Notes: generated by a model from the letters alone, not told the origin. A stretch of 26,727 nucleotides of DNA from Gammaproteobacteria bacterium UBA2168 (GCA_002327525.1 DCWG01000145.1:1-26727), one strand, 5' to 3'. Positions 14,571 through 25,538 are shown, counted from the first letter of the stretch. A program made the numbers and translations.

Positions 14571-16142
14571 TTGTCCAACGACAGTCCATCTGCACACGAG
14601 CCCGAACTACCAGCCACCGTTGTTGCGGGGCTGCGCGACGACTGTACCTATCTACGCGGCATCCGGCGCGGCATCGAGAAGGAGAGTCTGCGGGTCACCA
14701 TGGAGGGGGCGCTGTCTGCGCGCCCGCATCCCGCTGCACTCGGCTCACCGCTGACCCACCCACACATCACCACCGATTTTTCCGAGGCCCAGCTCGAGCT
14801 GATTACAGGCGTGCATACCAACGCCGACGCAAGCCTCACCCAGCTGGAGGACGTACACCGCTACGTCTACCAGCAACTCGAGGACGAGCTGCTGTGGACG
14901 GCGTCGATGCCCTGCATCCTCGGGGGTGACGAAGACATTCCGGTGGGGCAGTACGGGTCTTCCAACATCGCAATGGCAAAGACCGTCTACCGACGTGGGC
15001 TCGGTCACCGATATGGCGGGCTCATGCAGACCATCTCGGGTATTCACTACAATTTCTCGCTGCCGGATGCGTTCTGGCCACGCTACGCGCACATCATCGG
15101 CCGGACGAACGATCAGGATTTCATCACCGACGCCTACTTCGGTCTCATCCGCAACTTTCGCCGTTATTCGTGGCTGCTGATCTATCTGTTCGGCGCATCC
15201 CCCGCCATTTGTAGATCCTTTGCCAGAAATCTAGAACACAATCTTGAGGGGCTGGACGAGGGCTCTCTTTATCTGCCTCACGCCACATCACTTCGCATGG
15301 GCCGCCTCGGCTATCAGAGTGATGCCCAGAGCAGCCTGCACGTTTCCTACAACTGCCTGGATGACTATGCCGAAACCATGGTTCAAGCGCTCACGCAGTC
15401 ATATCCGGACTACGAGAAGATCGGCGTGCTGGTTGAAGGTGAATACCGTCAGCTGAACACCTCCCTGATTCAGATCGAAAACGAATTCTACGGCACCATC
15501 CGCCCCAAGCGTCCCATTCAACAAGGCGAGCGTCCGCTCAACGCTCTGAGGACACGCGGTGTGGAGTACGTCGAGGTACGCTGCCTGGATCTCAATCCGT
15601 TTCTGACGGTCGGCATCGACACCGAACAGATACTATTTCTCGACGCCTTCCTCATGTTCTGCCTCCTCGCTGACAGCCCGCCCGACAGCCCGGAAGAATC
15701 CGCACGCATGCTCGACAATCAGCTCGCCATCGTCGAGCGCGGCCGAGCGCCGAGGCTGCAACTCGCGGGAGGTTTCCGCGATCACCTCGCCCACGCCATC
15801 CTCGACGCCTGCCGACCGGTCGCCGAACTGCTCGACTGCGCGCACGGCGGCAGCGCTCACGAAGATGCATGGCAGGCTCAGCACATGCGCGTCGAAGACA
15901 CCAGCCTGACGCCTTCATCCCGGATCCTGGATGTCATGAACTCACAGGAAATACCCTTCTTTCGCTTCGCCATGAACGCATCGCTCGCACACAAGGCAGA
16001 CTTCGGCCGCAGACCCTTATCTGGAAAACAGCTAGCCCACCACCGCGCACTGGCGCTGGAGTCGATCAAACGCCAGAAGGAGATCGAAAACGCCGATACG
16101 GTAGATTTTGGTGCATTCCTGGAAAGCTACCTGCACCTGTAA
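14571..16142 (+). CDS. gshA: Glutamate-cysteine ligase
   Basis: First enzyme of glutathione synthesis: joins L-glutamate to L-cysteine with ATP. 523 residues (E. coli GshA 518). Typical stretches include RGIRRGIEKESLRV, ITTDFSEAQLELITG, GGLMQTISGIHYNFSLP, LLIYLFGASPAICRSF, RMGRLGYQSDAQ, QIENEFYGTIRPKRP and GVEYVEVRCLDLNPF. The proposed start is TTG at 14571, with AGGGGA 8 nt upstream; a TTG at 14547 would add eight basic residues of no family likeness, and no ATG is suitable. It is first in a string gshA-acpH-qor-dsbB with gaps of 6 nt or overlap. Confidence 0.97.
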   Translation: MSNDSPSAHEPELPATVVAGLRDDCTYLRGIRRGIEKESLRVTMEGALSARPHPAALGSPLTHPHITTDFSEAQLELITGVHTNADASLTQLEDVHRYVYQQLEDELLWTASMPCILGGDEDIPVGQYGSSNIAMAKTVYRRGLGHRYGGLMQTISGIHYNFSLPDAFWPRYAHIIGRTNDQDFITDAYFGLIRNFRRYSWLLIYLFGASPAICRSFARNLEHNLEGLDEGSLYLPHATSLRMGRLGYQSDAQSSLHVSYNCLDDYAETMVQALTQSYPDYEKIGVLVEGEYRQLNTSLIQIENEFYGTIRPKRPIQQGERPLNALRTRGVEYVEVRCLDLNPFLTVGIDTEQILFLDAFLMFCLLADSPPDSPEESARMLDNQLAIVERGRAPRLQLAGGFRDHLAHAILDACRPVAELLDCAHGGSAHEDAWQAQHMRVEDTSLTPSSRILDVMNSQEIPFFRFAMNASLAHKADFGRRPLSGKQLAHHRALALESIKRQKEIENADTVDFGAFLESYLHL

Positions 16143-16148
16143 GGCACC

Positions 16149-16757
16149 GTGAACTTTCTTGCCCATTGCCTGATTGCCGCCAATGCCAGTGAACTACCGG
16201 AGCAGCAGGCTGGATTGATCGCAGGCGGTCTGTTAGGAGATTTCATCAAAGGTCCCATTCCGCAGCACTGGCCTCTCCCGGCACAATTCGGCATTCGCCT
16301 ACATCGTCGTATCGATGCCTACAGCAATCAGCACAAAGGTGTCCGCCGCTCGAGCAGCCGCTTTCCACCACAGCTACGCCGCTTCGCACCTGTATTCGTC
16401 GATGTGATTGCAGACCATCTGCTGACCCTTGACTGGGCACGGCAGTACCCGCAGCCCATCGATAAGTTTTCTCAACACTGCTACCGGCTTGCCGACGATC
16501 ACCGACACCTGCTCGCAGCCGAACATGCCCGCTACCTCGATTGGTTGGTGCAGAACGATCTGCTAGGCGGCTACGGGAACCCAGAGATCGTGGAGCGCGG
16601 TCTCAAGTCCATCACGCGGCGACTGAAACGTTCGGAACTCGATCCCGACTTATTCGAAACGCTACCGAACCTCATGCCTCAGCTGGCCGAGGACTTCGCC
16701 TCTTACTTCCCCGATCTCATCACCCATGCTCGGGAGTTCGTGCGGGAAGCCTCGTAA
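16149..16757 (+). CDS. acpH: Acyl carrier protein phosphodiesterase
   Basis: Removes the 4'-phosphopantetheine group from acyl carrier protein. 202 residues starting at GTG 16149 (NFLAHCLIA, the usual family N-terminus). HD-like metal site patterns are LLGDFIKG (about 29-36), GIRLHRRIDAYSNQH (48-62) and VFVDVIADHLLTLDWARQY (78-96). The E. coli protein has 193 residues. It starts 6 nt after the gshA stop, so translation is probably coupled. Confidence 0.93.
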   Translation: MNFLAHCLIAANASELPEQQAGLIAGGLLGDFIKGPIPQHWPLPAQFGIRLHRRIDAYSNQHKGVRRSSSRFPPQLRRFAPVFVDVIADHLLTLDWARQYPQPIDKFSQHCYRLADDHRHLLAAEHARYLDWLVQNDLLGGYGNPEIVERGLKSITRRLKRSELDPDLFETLPNLMPQLAEDFASYFPDLITHAREFVREAS

Positions 16758-16828
16758 AGGCGATCGTGGCAGTTGACGACACGCGCACCACCAGTAACCT
16801 AGCGGCACTTCAATCGAGCAGAGAAAAA

Positions 16829-17803
16829 GTGAAAGCCGTACTGTGCAAAGCCTTCGGGCCTCCGGAGAGCCTGATATTAGAAGAGGTGGCCGATCCGATT
16901 CCGGGTCCCGATGAAGTTGTCGTGGATATGAAGGCATCCGCGCTCAACTTCCCGGACGTCCTGATGATCGCCGGGAAGTACCAGAGCCAGCCGCCATTCC
17001 CCTTCTCTCCGGGCAGCGAAATGGCCGGCGTGATCTCAGCAGTCGGTAACCGAGTGCAATCATTCACGGCGGGAGAGCGGGTGTTCGGCGGCGTGGGTCA
17101 CGGTGGCTTTGCCGAGAAGGTGGTCATCAATGCACGCAACCTGCGCCGCATGCCCGACGACATGTCGTTCGAGCAGGCCTCCGGCATCAGTACGGCCTAC
17201 GGCACGTCCTACTACGCCCTGAAACAACGCGCCAACCTTCAGCCGGGAGAAACACTTCTGGTTCTCGGCGCTGCAGGTGGCGTTGGGCTTGCTGCCGTCG
17301 AGCTCGGCAAGGCCATGGGCGCACGCGTGATCGCAGCCGCCAGCACTGACGAGAAGCTGGACATCGCCAGACGCTCGGGTGCTGACGAACGGGTCAATTA
17401 CTCGGATGGCGATCTTAAAGAAAAGGTCAAGGCCCTGACCGGCGGTCAGGGTGTGGACGTCATCTACGACCCGGTCGGGGGAGACCTGTTCGACCAGTGC
17501 ATGCGTTGCATTGGCTGGTACGGGCGGGTACTCGTCATCGGATTTGCGGCAGGTGACATCCCGAAGGTGCCCATCAATCTGATTCTTTTGAAGAGTTGCC
17601 AGGTAGTGGGAGTGTTCTACGGCAGATGGTCGGCCTCACGCCCAGACGAAAATGCCGCGAACTTGGAAGAGATTCTCGAGCTCTACGCAGATGGCAAGAT
17701 AGACCCCCTCATCAGCAGCACTTATTCACTGCAACACTACGCACAGGCGCTGCGCTGTCTTTCAGAGCGCAGAGCCATCGGTAAAGTGGTGGTGACCACA
17801 TGA
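16829..17803 (+). CDS. NADPH:quinone oxidoreductase, MDR family
   Basis: Zinc-independent medium-chain dehydrogenase/reductase. 324 residues from GTG 16829, where the family N-terminus (KAVLCKAFGPPESLILEEV) begins. GTG at 16766 has the better ribosome site (AAGG, 5 nt) and would add 21 unrelated residues, so the start is uncertain. Landmarks: LNFPDVLMIAGKYQ, the GSEMAGVI loop, GISTAYGTSYYALKQRA and the Rossmann motif VLGAAGGVGLAAVELGKAMG. The zinc ligands of alcohol dehydrogenases are missing, as expected for quinone/enone reductases. The natural acceptor cannot be named. The stop codon overlaps the dsbB start (ATGA). Confidence 0.93.
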   Translation: MKAVLCKAFGPPESLILEEVADPIPGPDEVVVDMKASALNFPDVLMIAGKYQSQPPFPFSPGSEMAGVISAVGNRVQSFTAGERVFGGVGHGGFAEKVVINARNLRRMPDDMSFEQASGISTAYGTSYYALKQRANLQPGETLLVLGAAGGVGLAAVELGKAMGARVIAAASTDEKLDIARRSGADERVNYSDGDLKEKVKALTGGQGVDVIYDPVGGDLFDQCMRCIGWYGRVLVIGFAAGDIPKVPINLILLKSCQVVGVFYGRWSASRPDENAANLEEILELYADGKIDPLISSTYSLQHYAQALRCLSERRAIGKVVVTT

Positions 17804-18279
17804 TCGCCAGCATCACGAGCGAACAATGGGCCATGACCATCGCGCTCGCGTGCGGTGGTGTGTTGTCTGGCGCACTGGTGATGGAACACGGTTTCGGCAT
17901 GGCACCTTGTCCTCTGTGCCTCATGCAGCGCATCTGGTTCTTCTTCGCGGGCGCTTTCGCCTGTGCCAGTCTCGCACACAATCCTCGTTGGGGGATTTAC
18001 CCGCTGATGTCGTTGGTGTGTTGCCTCGTGGGTGGAGGATTCGCCGTCCGCCAGCTGTGGCTGCAGAGCCTGCCGGAAGACCAGGTACCGGCATGCACGG
18101 ACCTTGCGCGCATGTTCGAAGTGTCCCCTTTGGGCGACGTGCTGGTGGCAATGACCCAGGGCACGGGAGACTGCGCAAAAGTCGACCTTGTGCTTGGCGT
18201 GACATTGCCGCTCTGGACACTGCTCGCCTTCATTGGCATTGCCGTGTTGGCCATTCTGCAGTTGCGCGCGCGTCAGTAA
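17800..18279 (+). CDS. dsbB: Disulfide bond formation protein DsbB
   Basis: Inner-membrane protein that reoxidises periplasmic DsbA and passes the electrons to quinone. 159 residues with four membrane helices (about 12-30, 43-61, 65-83, 129-156). Both periplasmic redox pairs are present: Cys37-x-x-Cys40 in APCPLC just after helix 1, and Cys99 (VPAC) with Cys125 (TGDC) in the second loop. The PCPLCLMQR signature is diagnostic. The ATG overlaps the quinone-oxidoreductase stop by 4 nt. Linkage to a quinone reductase is suggestive because DsbB depends on quinone, but that is inference. Confidence 0.96.
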   Translation: MIASITSEQWAMTIALACGGVLSGALVMEHGFGMAPCPLCLMQRIWFFFAGAFACASLAHNPRWGIYPLMSLVCCLVGGGFAVRQLWLQSLPEDQVPACTDLARMFEVSPLGDVLVAMTQGTGDCAKVDLVLGVTLPLWTLLAFIGIAVLAILQLRARQ

Positions 18280-18821
18280 CAGCTAGCACGACGCCTCTTC
18301 TTAACAACGCACAAGAACGTTCCACATGTACCTAAATTCCTTACAATTTCCATCATTCGAGGTGGTGTAGATTGCTTTGTCAGTGGTATAGTGCGATGGC
18401 TGAAGTAGCACTCGGCATCTGAAGCGGCCATCGAGGCAAGCATCAGGCTGGGAAAAAACAACGGTTAACAACGAAAATCAACAACAACACCAGGCGAAGA
18501 AACTGGTGGTCTTGAGAGGTCGGGGTCGGGCGAATCGAACGCGAGTGGCAAGCAGTGTTGGAACACGCGCGCGAGGGAACTGGTCCGGCGTTCGGATGAG
18601 ACACCCGAGCAAGCAATCCGGGAAGCGCATCCAAAGTAAGGCGACTTAGAAGGGGCCGGAAGTGTTCCCTGAGGATGGGAGCGCTGGGGTATTTTCGGGT
18701 AAAACCGAACAGGCCGTGCGGAGATTGTCGCACTGTGAAGTGATTTTCCACGCGGCGAAGACTTGGCAATACCGGAAGCAAAGAGCCGGGTGAGCCGAGC
18801 ACAGAGGAAGGACCATATGCC
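18280..18821. other. 540-nt gap without recognised gene
   Basis: No ORF with a ribosome site was found. Two minus-strand frames are open for over 500 nt here, but they run through the start of the ParA gene and look like arbitrary peptide. On the plus strand a start-less frame ending at 18640 or so reads WNTRARELVRRSDETPEQAI then REAHPK, which looks protein-like but is only about 50 codons. It might be a gene remnant or an unannotated structured leader. A short stem (TTTTCGGGTAAAACCGAA, about 18691-18708) is visible. Confidence 0.3.
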
Positions 18822-19580
18822 ATGGAGCAACAAGCTCGTCGCATTTTGGTAGTAAATGGCAAGGGCGGTTGTGGCAAGACGACTATAGCCACCAATCTCG
18901 CCGTGGCGTATGCAAGCAATGGCACTCCGGTAGCCCTCGCCGACCACGATCCACAAGCATCCAGCACCTACTGGTCGGAACAACGACCGGCTGATCTGCC
19001 TGCCGTTCCCGTGATACGCGCTCACGAGCTGTCAAGCATGTACCAGACCCAGGTGTTCCACAATCGCATTCCGCCCGACACGCAACGGATCATCATCGAC
19101 GGCCAGTCCAATGCTCGCTATACGGATCTGGGGGTGATGTTGAAACAGGCCGACATCATCCTGATTCCCGTGCTGCCATCCTCGATCGATATCAGGACTA
19201 GTGGAAATTTCATCACGAAACTTTTGACACACCAGTCTTTCAGAGCAGATCCACGCCCAGTTGGCGTGATCGCCAATCGCATCCAGCCAAACAGCCCCAC
19301 CCACAATAAGTTGATGCACTTTCTCGGCTGTCTGGACATCCCCACCGTTGCCACCTTCCGCGACAGCCCCATGTACAGTGAGGCAGTGGAACTGGGGCAG
19401 GGTGTGGTGGAGATGAAGGAAGCGAGATCGGCTCGCAGGGAGGCCGCCTCCTGGCACCAGCTATTGCTTTGGCTCGAAGAACAGGCACCAAGCACGAGAG
19501 TGACCGTGCAGAGCATTCGCCAACGTCCCGCGGCCGCAAAACTACACCGTACGCAGCGTTCCCAGCAGGACGCCGTGTAG
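18822..19580 (+). CDS. Orphan ParA/MinD-type ATPase
   Basis: 252 residues. Deviant Walker A with signature lysine: NGKGGCGKTT (12-21). Walker A' is ALADHDPQASSTYW (about 38-51). The Walker B equivalent, RIIIDGQSNARY, has DGQS where DTPP/DTPAG is usual. The C-terminal 40 residues are basic and low in structure. ParA ATPases position DNA, protein clusters or granules by patterning on the nucleoid. No parB or parS-like gene is adjacent, so this is an orphan cargo-positioning type with unknown cargo. AGGAAGG lies 10 nt before the ATG. A 540-nt gap precedes it, and the ABC-F gene follows after 63 nt. Confidence 0.88.
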   Translation: MEQQARRILVVNGKGGCGKTTIATNLAVAYASNGTPVALADHDPQASSTYWSEQRPADLPAVPVIRAHELSSMYQTQVFHNRIPPDTQRIIIDGQSNARYTDLGVMLKQADIILIPVLPSSIDIRTSGNFITKLLTHQSFRADPRPVGVIANRIQPNSPTHNKLMHFLGCLDIPTVATFRDSPMYSEAVELGQGVVEMKEARSARREAASWHQLLLWLEEQAPSTRVTVQSIRQRPAAAKLHRTQRSQQDAV

Positions 19581-19643
19581 GCACAGCCGCGGCTCCCCTG
19601 CCGTGGTAAACCCCATCCTGCCGTGAGTTGTCGGCGTTAGACT

Positions 19644-21521
19644 ATGCTGCAAGTTTCAGACATCGCACTCACTCGCGCCGACGTGCCATTGTTCGACGGG
19701 ATGACGTTCACCGTCCATCCCGGTCAGAAAGTGGGCGTGGTCGGCGCCAACGGCATCGGCAAGTCCACTCTGTTCGCGCTCATCCTCCACCGCCTGATGC
19801 CGGAGCGAGGAGATGTCGAATACCCGCGTCCGTGGCGTGTATGCCATATGGCGCAGGAGATGCAACCCTCTGCACGTCACGCCATCGATTTCGTCATCGA
19901 TGGCTGCGAGGATCTGCGATGCACCGAGCAGGCACTTACGAACCCGGAGCTCAGCGACGAGCAGCTCGCCGAACTGCACGCCCGCCTCGACGATCTGGGC
20001 GCATACCAGGCGAAATCACGCGCGGGGCAAATACTGACGGGGCTTGGCTTCGGCGCCGGCGATTTCGCAAAGCCTCACAAGAGCTTTTCCGGCGGCTGGC
20101 GCATAAGGCTCAATCTGGCGAAAGCGCTGATGACGCCGGCTGACCTCTTGTTGCTGGACGAACCCACCAATCACCTGGACCTGGAAGCGACACTCTGGCT
20201 CGAGAACTGGCTCAAACGATGGCCGGGTACGCTCCTCGCCATCGCTCATGACCGCGAATTTCTCGACAACACCACGGACCACATCCTGCACATCGCCGAC
20301 CGGCAGGCGACGCTCTATCGAGGTGGTTATTCGTCTTTCGAACGCCAGCGTGCCGAAACACTGACACGACAGCGCGTACAGTACGCCCGCCAGCAGAAAC
20401 AGATCGCCCACATGGAGGATTTCGTCAGGCGTTTCCGCGCCAAGGCATCGAAGGCGAAGCAGGCGCAGAGCCGCCTGAAGGCACTCGAGCGCATGGACCG
20501 TATGCTGCCAGTACACCTGAGTTCACCCTACAGTTTTCCGATCACGGCACCCCGGCGCATGTCCCACCCACTGGTCAGCCTCCGTGACGTCAGCCTCGGA
20601 TATGACGGGGTGCGCGTGCTCGACGACATCGGTCAGACCATACTGCCTGGCGCCAGGATCGGCATTATCGGGGCAAACGGCGCCGGTAAGTCCACCTTTC
20701 TCAAATGCCTCGTCCGCGAACTGCAACCGCAGAGCGGTGAGCTGATGTTCGGCGAACACTCATCCACCGGCTACTTCGCTCAGCATCAACTCGAACTACT
20801 GGACGCCACGGCGAGCGCGCTCGCGACCGTGGCCGACCACAAACCCATCTGGCGGGAACAGCAGTCGCGAGACTTTCTCGGAACCTGGGGTTTTGATGCC
20901 GGCATGATCGAGCGACCCATATCCAGTCTCTCTGGCGGAGAGAAGGCGCGGCTGGTACTCGCCTGCATCGCCCTGCACGAGCCCGCCTTGCTGGTACTGG
21001 ACGAACCCACCAATCACCTGGATATAGAGATGCGCGAGAGCCTGGCGCGCGCGCTGCAGGACTACACCGGCGCCCTTGTCATCGTGGCCCACGATCGCAG
21101 CCTGTTGACGAGTGTAGTGGATGAGTTTTGGCTCGCCGACAACGGCTGTATTCGAGTATTCCAGGGAGATCTCGCTGCCTATACAGAACGCACAGCCATG
21201 CCCGCCGCGCCCATCAACGAGCGCGCGCGACGATCATCCCGCACCGATCAGAGGCGTGCCTCAGCGGAGAAGCGAGCGGCGCTGCAGCCTTTGAGAAACG
21301 AACTGTCCGAACTCGAGCGCAGCATGGATGCCATCACTGCGGAGCTTAGAGGCGTTGAAGGAGAACTGGCGGATCCCGAGGTTTATCGATCCGCACAACC
21401 GGATGCAGTGGATGCACTGCTGCGAAATGCCGCCAAACTCAGAAGCCGACTGGAGGAAACCGAGGAACGCTGGCTGGCACGCTCCAACGAACTGGAGACG
21501 CTGGCCGACCAACCACGCTAG
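19644..21521 (+). CDS. yheS: ABC-F family ATPase, YheS-like
   Basis: Soluble protein with two ABC cassettes and no membrane domain; ABC-F members act on the ribosome. 625 residues (E. coli YheS 637). Cassette 1: GANGIGKST (34-42), signature FSGGWRIRLNLAKAL, Walker B LLLLDEPTNHLDLEAT. The linker (about 240-300) is a basic helical hairpin (QRVQYARQQKQIAHMEDFVR). Cassette 2: GANGAGKST, LSGGEKARL, LVLDEPTNHLDIEM. The C-terminus is charged coiled coil (about 535-620). The start ATG has no clear Shine-Dalgarno; nothing better is in frame. The YheS subtype is favoured over Uup/EttA by the YSSFERQRAETL linker and overall length. Confidence 0.9.
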   Translation: MLQVSDIALTRADVPLFDGMTFTVHPGQKVGVVGANGIGKSTLFALILHRLMPERGDVEYPRPWRVCHMAQEMQPSARHAIDFVIDGCEDLRCTEQALTNPELSDEQLAELHARLDDLGAYQAKSRAGQILTGLGFGAGDFAKPHKSFSGGWRIRLNLAKALMTPADLLLLDEPTNHLDLEATLWLENWLKRWPGTLLAIAHDREFLDNTTDHILHIADRQATLYRGGYSSFERQRAETLTRQRVQYARQQKQIAHMEDFVRRFRAKASKAKQAQSRLKALERMDRMLPVHLSSPYSFPITAPRRMSHPLVSLRDVSLGYDGVRVLDDIGQTILPGARIGIIGANGAGKSTFLKCLVRELQPQSGELMFGEHSSTGYFAQHQLELLDATASALATVADHKPIWREQQSRDFLGTWGFDAGMIERPISSLSGGEKARLVLACIALHEPALLVLDEPTNHLDIEMRESLARALQDYTGALVIVAHDRSLLTSVVDEFWLADNGCIRVFQGDLAAYTERTAMPAAPINERARRSSRTDQRRASAEKRAALQPLRNELSELERSMDAITAELRGVEGELADPEVYRSAQPDAVDALLRNAAKLRSRLEETEERWLARSNELETLADQPR

Positions 21522-21541
21522 CGTCCAGGATGGGGAGGCGT

Positions 21542-22254
21542 TCAGTGCTTATCGCTTCCGGCGTCTTTCCTGACGACTGCCTTTTCAATACAAATCACCT
21601 TCACCTGAGGTGCGCCCACGTGAGCGAACAGACTGCCACCCTCCGGCTCAAGCTTCTTCTTGCCATCACGACGCACCCGTACCTTGACCGGCTCTGCCGT
21701 CGTCGCCAGGGTAGCTCGCGCGCTCGCGGCACTTATTACCCGTTCGTCAGCTATCTCGAGTACGATATCTCCACTTCTGAATGGCCCGTCATCGGGCGCC
21801 TTCATGACGAGCACTCCCTCGTCCACTGCACAATACGCGCCCAGATCCTCGTCGATATCCACTAAGCGCGGCCCCTGTGAAATGACGATCCGATGATTCA
21901 TCACGCCGAGATCTTCGAGATGCTCCATCTTTTCCTCGAGGGCATGACATGTTCCCGGTGCGCCTGGTTGACCACTTCCGCCCGTGACGCCCTGCCGTCG
22001 CCGTCGCGCACATATTCCACCAGCACCCCTTCACCTGGTTCCACCGTGTGCATGACATCTTTGAGCGTTGGCGGAGGTGACTTTCCACCGACATAGAGAC
22101 GCATACCCGCGATCACGGTGATTTTGTCTCCTGCCGCCATCCCGGCGGCCTGGGCACCGCCTCCCGGCGTAACACCGACCAGCGAGACACCATCCTCCTC
22201 AACGTTACCCAGCACAATACCGAGCATGGCTTTCTTGGTTGCGCTCTCGTCTTC
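21542..22254 (-). pseudogene. PDZ-domain protein, truncated and frameshifted
   Basis: This is the 3' part of a composite broken gene. From about 22250 the frame shared with the upstream monooxygenase tail reads KKAMLGIVLGN, VSLVGVTPGGGAQAAGMAAG and DKITVIAG, a PDZ core, and later VEPGEGVLVEYVRDGDG. Near 21938-21947 the frame shifts. The product continues as ALEEKMEHLEDLGVMNHRIV, then RLVDIDEDLGAYCAVDEGVL and PFRSGDIVLEIADERV, a second PDZ-like unit ending at 21542. No start codon or signal peptide of its own is left, because its N-terminus has been replaced by the monooxygenase remnant. Intact relatives are exported PDZ proteins; any function here is lost. Confidence 0.7.
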
Positions 22255-23252
22255 TTCGGTTATCCGGCGCCCCAGAGCAACGAAAGTGGGAATATCCTCA
22301 TCGGCCGGTTGCGGCATCGAGACCTTGCGCTCCATGGCAGCATCGAGGCACGCGGCTAGATCGCGTATCTTCTGCTGTTCGATCTGAGCGCCCCGCACCG
22401 CCTGAAATTCCTTCCAGAGATCGGTACGCCCCGGTTTGTGTTCACCGAACCCGTACAGGCTGCCAAGCACATAACTGAAGAACTCGAAGCCCCCGACGCA
22501 CCGCCACCTCACGCTCCTTGTGGCAGGAAAAACTGGACACCATGCAGATGTTCGGGTCGATCGTGTGACCGATCGGTGCGCACTCCTCGCTCTTGATGAT
22601 GCTGTAGTACTCATCCACCCATGACCTCGCTTCCGTGGGATCGACGAAGGCAAAGGTCGGGGCTCCGACACCCATACGCGCCGCCATGCGGATGGTCTCA
22701 CGCTGCGAACAGGCGACCCATACCGCTGGGTGCGGGCGTTGCACTGGTTTCGGCACGATGTTGCGGCAGGGCATCTCGAAGTACTGCCCGCTGTATCCCG
22801 GATAGGGATCCATGGCCAGCATGTTGCAGATGTGCTCAGTCGCCTCCATGTAAATGCGGCGCTTCTGGGCGACGGGGATACCGAGTCCGCCGAGTTCCAG
22901 TTCAGCGGACTACGCGCCCGTATCGAAATCCACACGCCCCCCGAAAACAGATCGAGCGTGGCGATTACCTCGGCGGTACGAGCGGGGTGCTGGCACTGTC
23001 CAATAACCTGACGAATACCGTGGCCAAGGCGGATGCGTTTCGTAGGCTGCGAACACGCAGCGAGAAATACTTCGGGAGCCGAGGAATGCCAATACTCTTC
23101 CAGAAAATGGTGTTCCACCTCCCAGGCGTAGTCGATACCCAACCGGTCCGCCAATTCGACCTGATCCAACGCCTCTTCAAACAAACACCGTTCAGAATCC
23201 TCCGTCCACGGGTCCGGTAATTGCCGCTCGTAAAAAAAATACCGAATTTCAT
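22255..23252 (-). pseudogene. Luciferase-like flavin monooxygenase, multiply broken
   Basis: LLM-class F420/FMN-dependent oxidoreductase. The natural start is ATG at 23252 with AGGGG upstream: MKFGIFF. The frame is then lost in a run of eight T (23232-23239) and resumes as YERQLPDPWTEDSERCLFEE and EVEHHFLEEYWHSSAPEVFL. Further breaks: one G lost from a G run at 22937-22942 after LDLFSGG, TAG at 22912-22910 after DFDTGA, then an open piece (MEATEHICNMLAMDPYPGYS onwards), and one G gained at 22490-22494. The tail (YVLGSLYGFGEHKPGRTDLW) ends abruptly. A block of roughly 60-70 residues usual in the family is missing before QQKIRDLAACLDAAMERKV, after which PDZ sequence begins. Clearly non-functional as a full enzyme. 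Confidence 0.85.
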
Positions 23253-23324
23253 CACGCCCCTCGCCGCCATTAGCATGCCCGGATTTCGGCGTGAATTGCG
23301 TCATATTACAGCGAGAGGACTTGG

Positions 23325-23348
23325 TATATATTCTATCGAACGTTCGGT
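23325..23348 (+). promoter_or_regulatory. tetR promoter with palindromic operator
   Basis: CGAACGTTCG (23337-23346) is a perfect 10-bp palindrome, extended by A...T one position further out (ATCGAACGTTCGGT). It is of the type bound by TetR dimers. An AT-rich TATATATT (23325-23332) immediately upstream can serve as the -10 for tetR, with TTACAG (23306-23311) as a poorly spaced -35. The operator lies between the tetR and monooxygenase starts, consistent with autoregulation and control of the divergent gene. Confidence 0.6.
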
Positions 23349-23366
23349 CTGCTAGTATTCCCACCC

Positions 23367-25050
<1,684 letters not shown>

Positions 25051-25136
25051 GCAACGCCGTGGTAGCCTTTTTTCATCAGATCTGTTTTTCTACTGGATTC
25101 ATTCCCGTTTCCACCCAATAAAACCGAGGCAATGTA

Positions 25137-25466
25137 ATGAGCGATAACATCGTCCATACCACGGACACCGACTTCGATACCGACGTGCTGCAGTCCGACA
25201 AGCCTGTGCTGGTCGACTACTGGGCCGAGTGGTGCGGCCCGTGCAAAACGATTGCCCCTATTCTCAACGAAATCGCGGATGAATACGGGGAGCGCCTCAA
25301 GGTTTGCAAGATCGATATCGAGTCGAATCAGGCCACGCCTCCGAAGTATGGCATTCGCGGCATTCCAACGTTGATGCTGTTCAAGAATGGCGAAGTCGAA
25401 GCGACCAAAGTGGGCACTCTCAGCAAATCCCAGCTGGCGCAGTTTCTGGAGAGCAACAACGTCTGA
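25137..25466 (+). CDS. trxA: Thioredoxin 1
   Basis: Cytoplasmic protein-disulfide reductase. 109 residues. The active site WCGPC has Cys33 and Cys36, followed by [20 protein letters not shown], the cis-proline loop [15 protein letters not shown] and the C-terminal helix [12 protein letters not shown]. It is almost the same length as E. coli TrxA. GAGG lies 7 nt upstream of the ATG. It precedes rho, the conserved trxA-rho order. A separate promoter for rho lies after its stop. Confidence 0.98.
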   Translation: MSDNIVHTTDTDFDTDVLQSDKPVLVDYWAEWCGPCKTIAPILNEIADEYGERLKVCKIDIESNQATPPKYGIRGIPTLMLFKNGEVEATKVGTLSKSQLAQFLESNNV

Positions 25467-25538
25467 TGCGCCGACCGACCAGAGCGTGAAAACACCAGAC
25501 AAGCGGCGCATTCCGCGTGCCAGCGCACAGATCAGCCC

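Noticed and set aside
16766..16828. N-terminal extension of the quinone oxidoreductase from GTG 16766
   Set aside because: It has a usable ribosome site, but the 21 added residues are unlike the family, which starts at KAVLCKAFGPP. Kept only as an alternative.
18443..19025. Two overlapping minus-strand open frames of 174 and 186 codons
   Set aside because: Both extend into the ParA gene, lack ribosome sites and have arbitrary composition. They may simply reflect few stop codons in GC-rich DNA.
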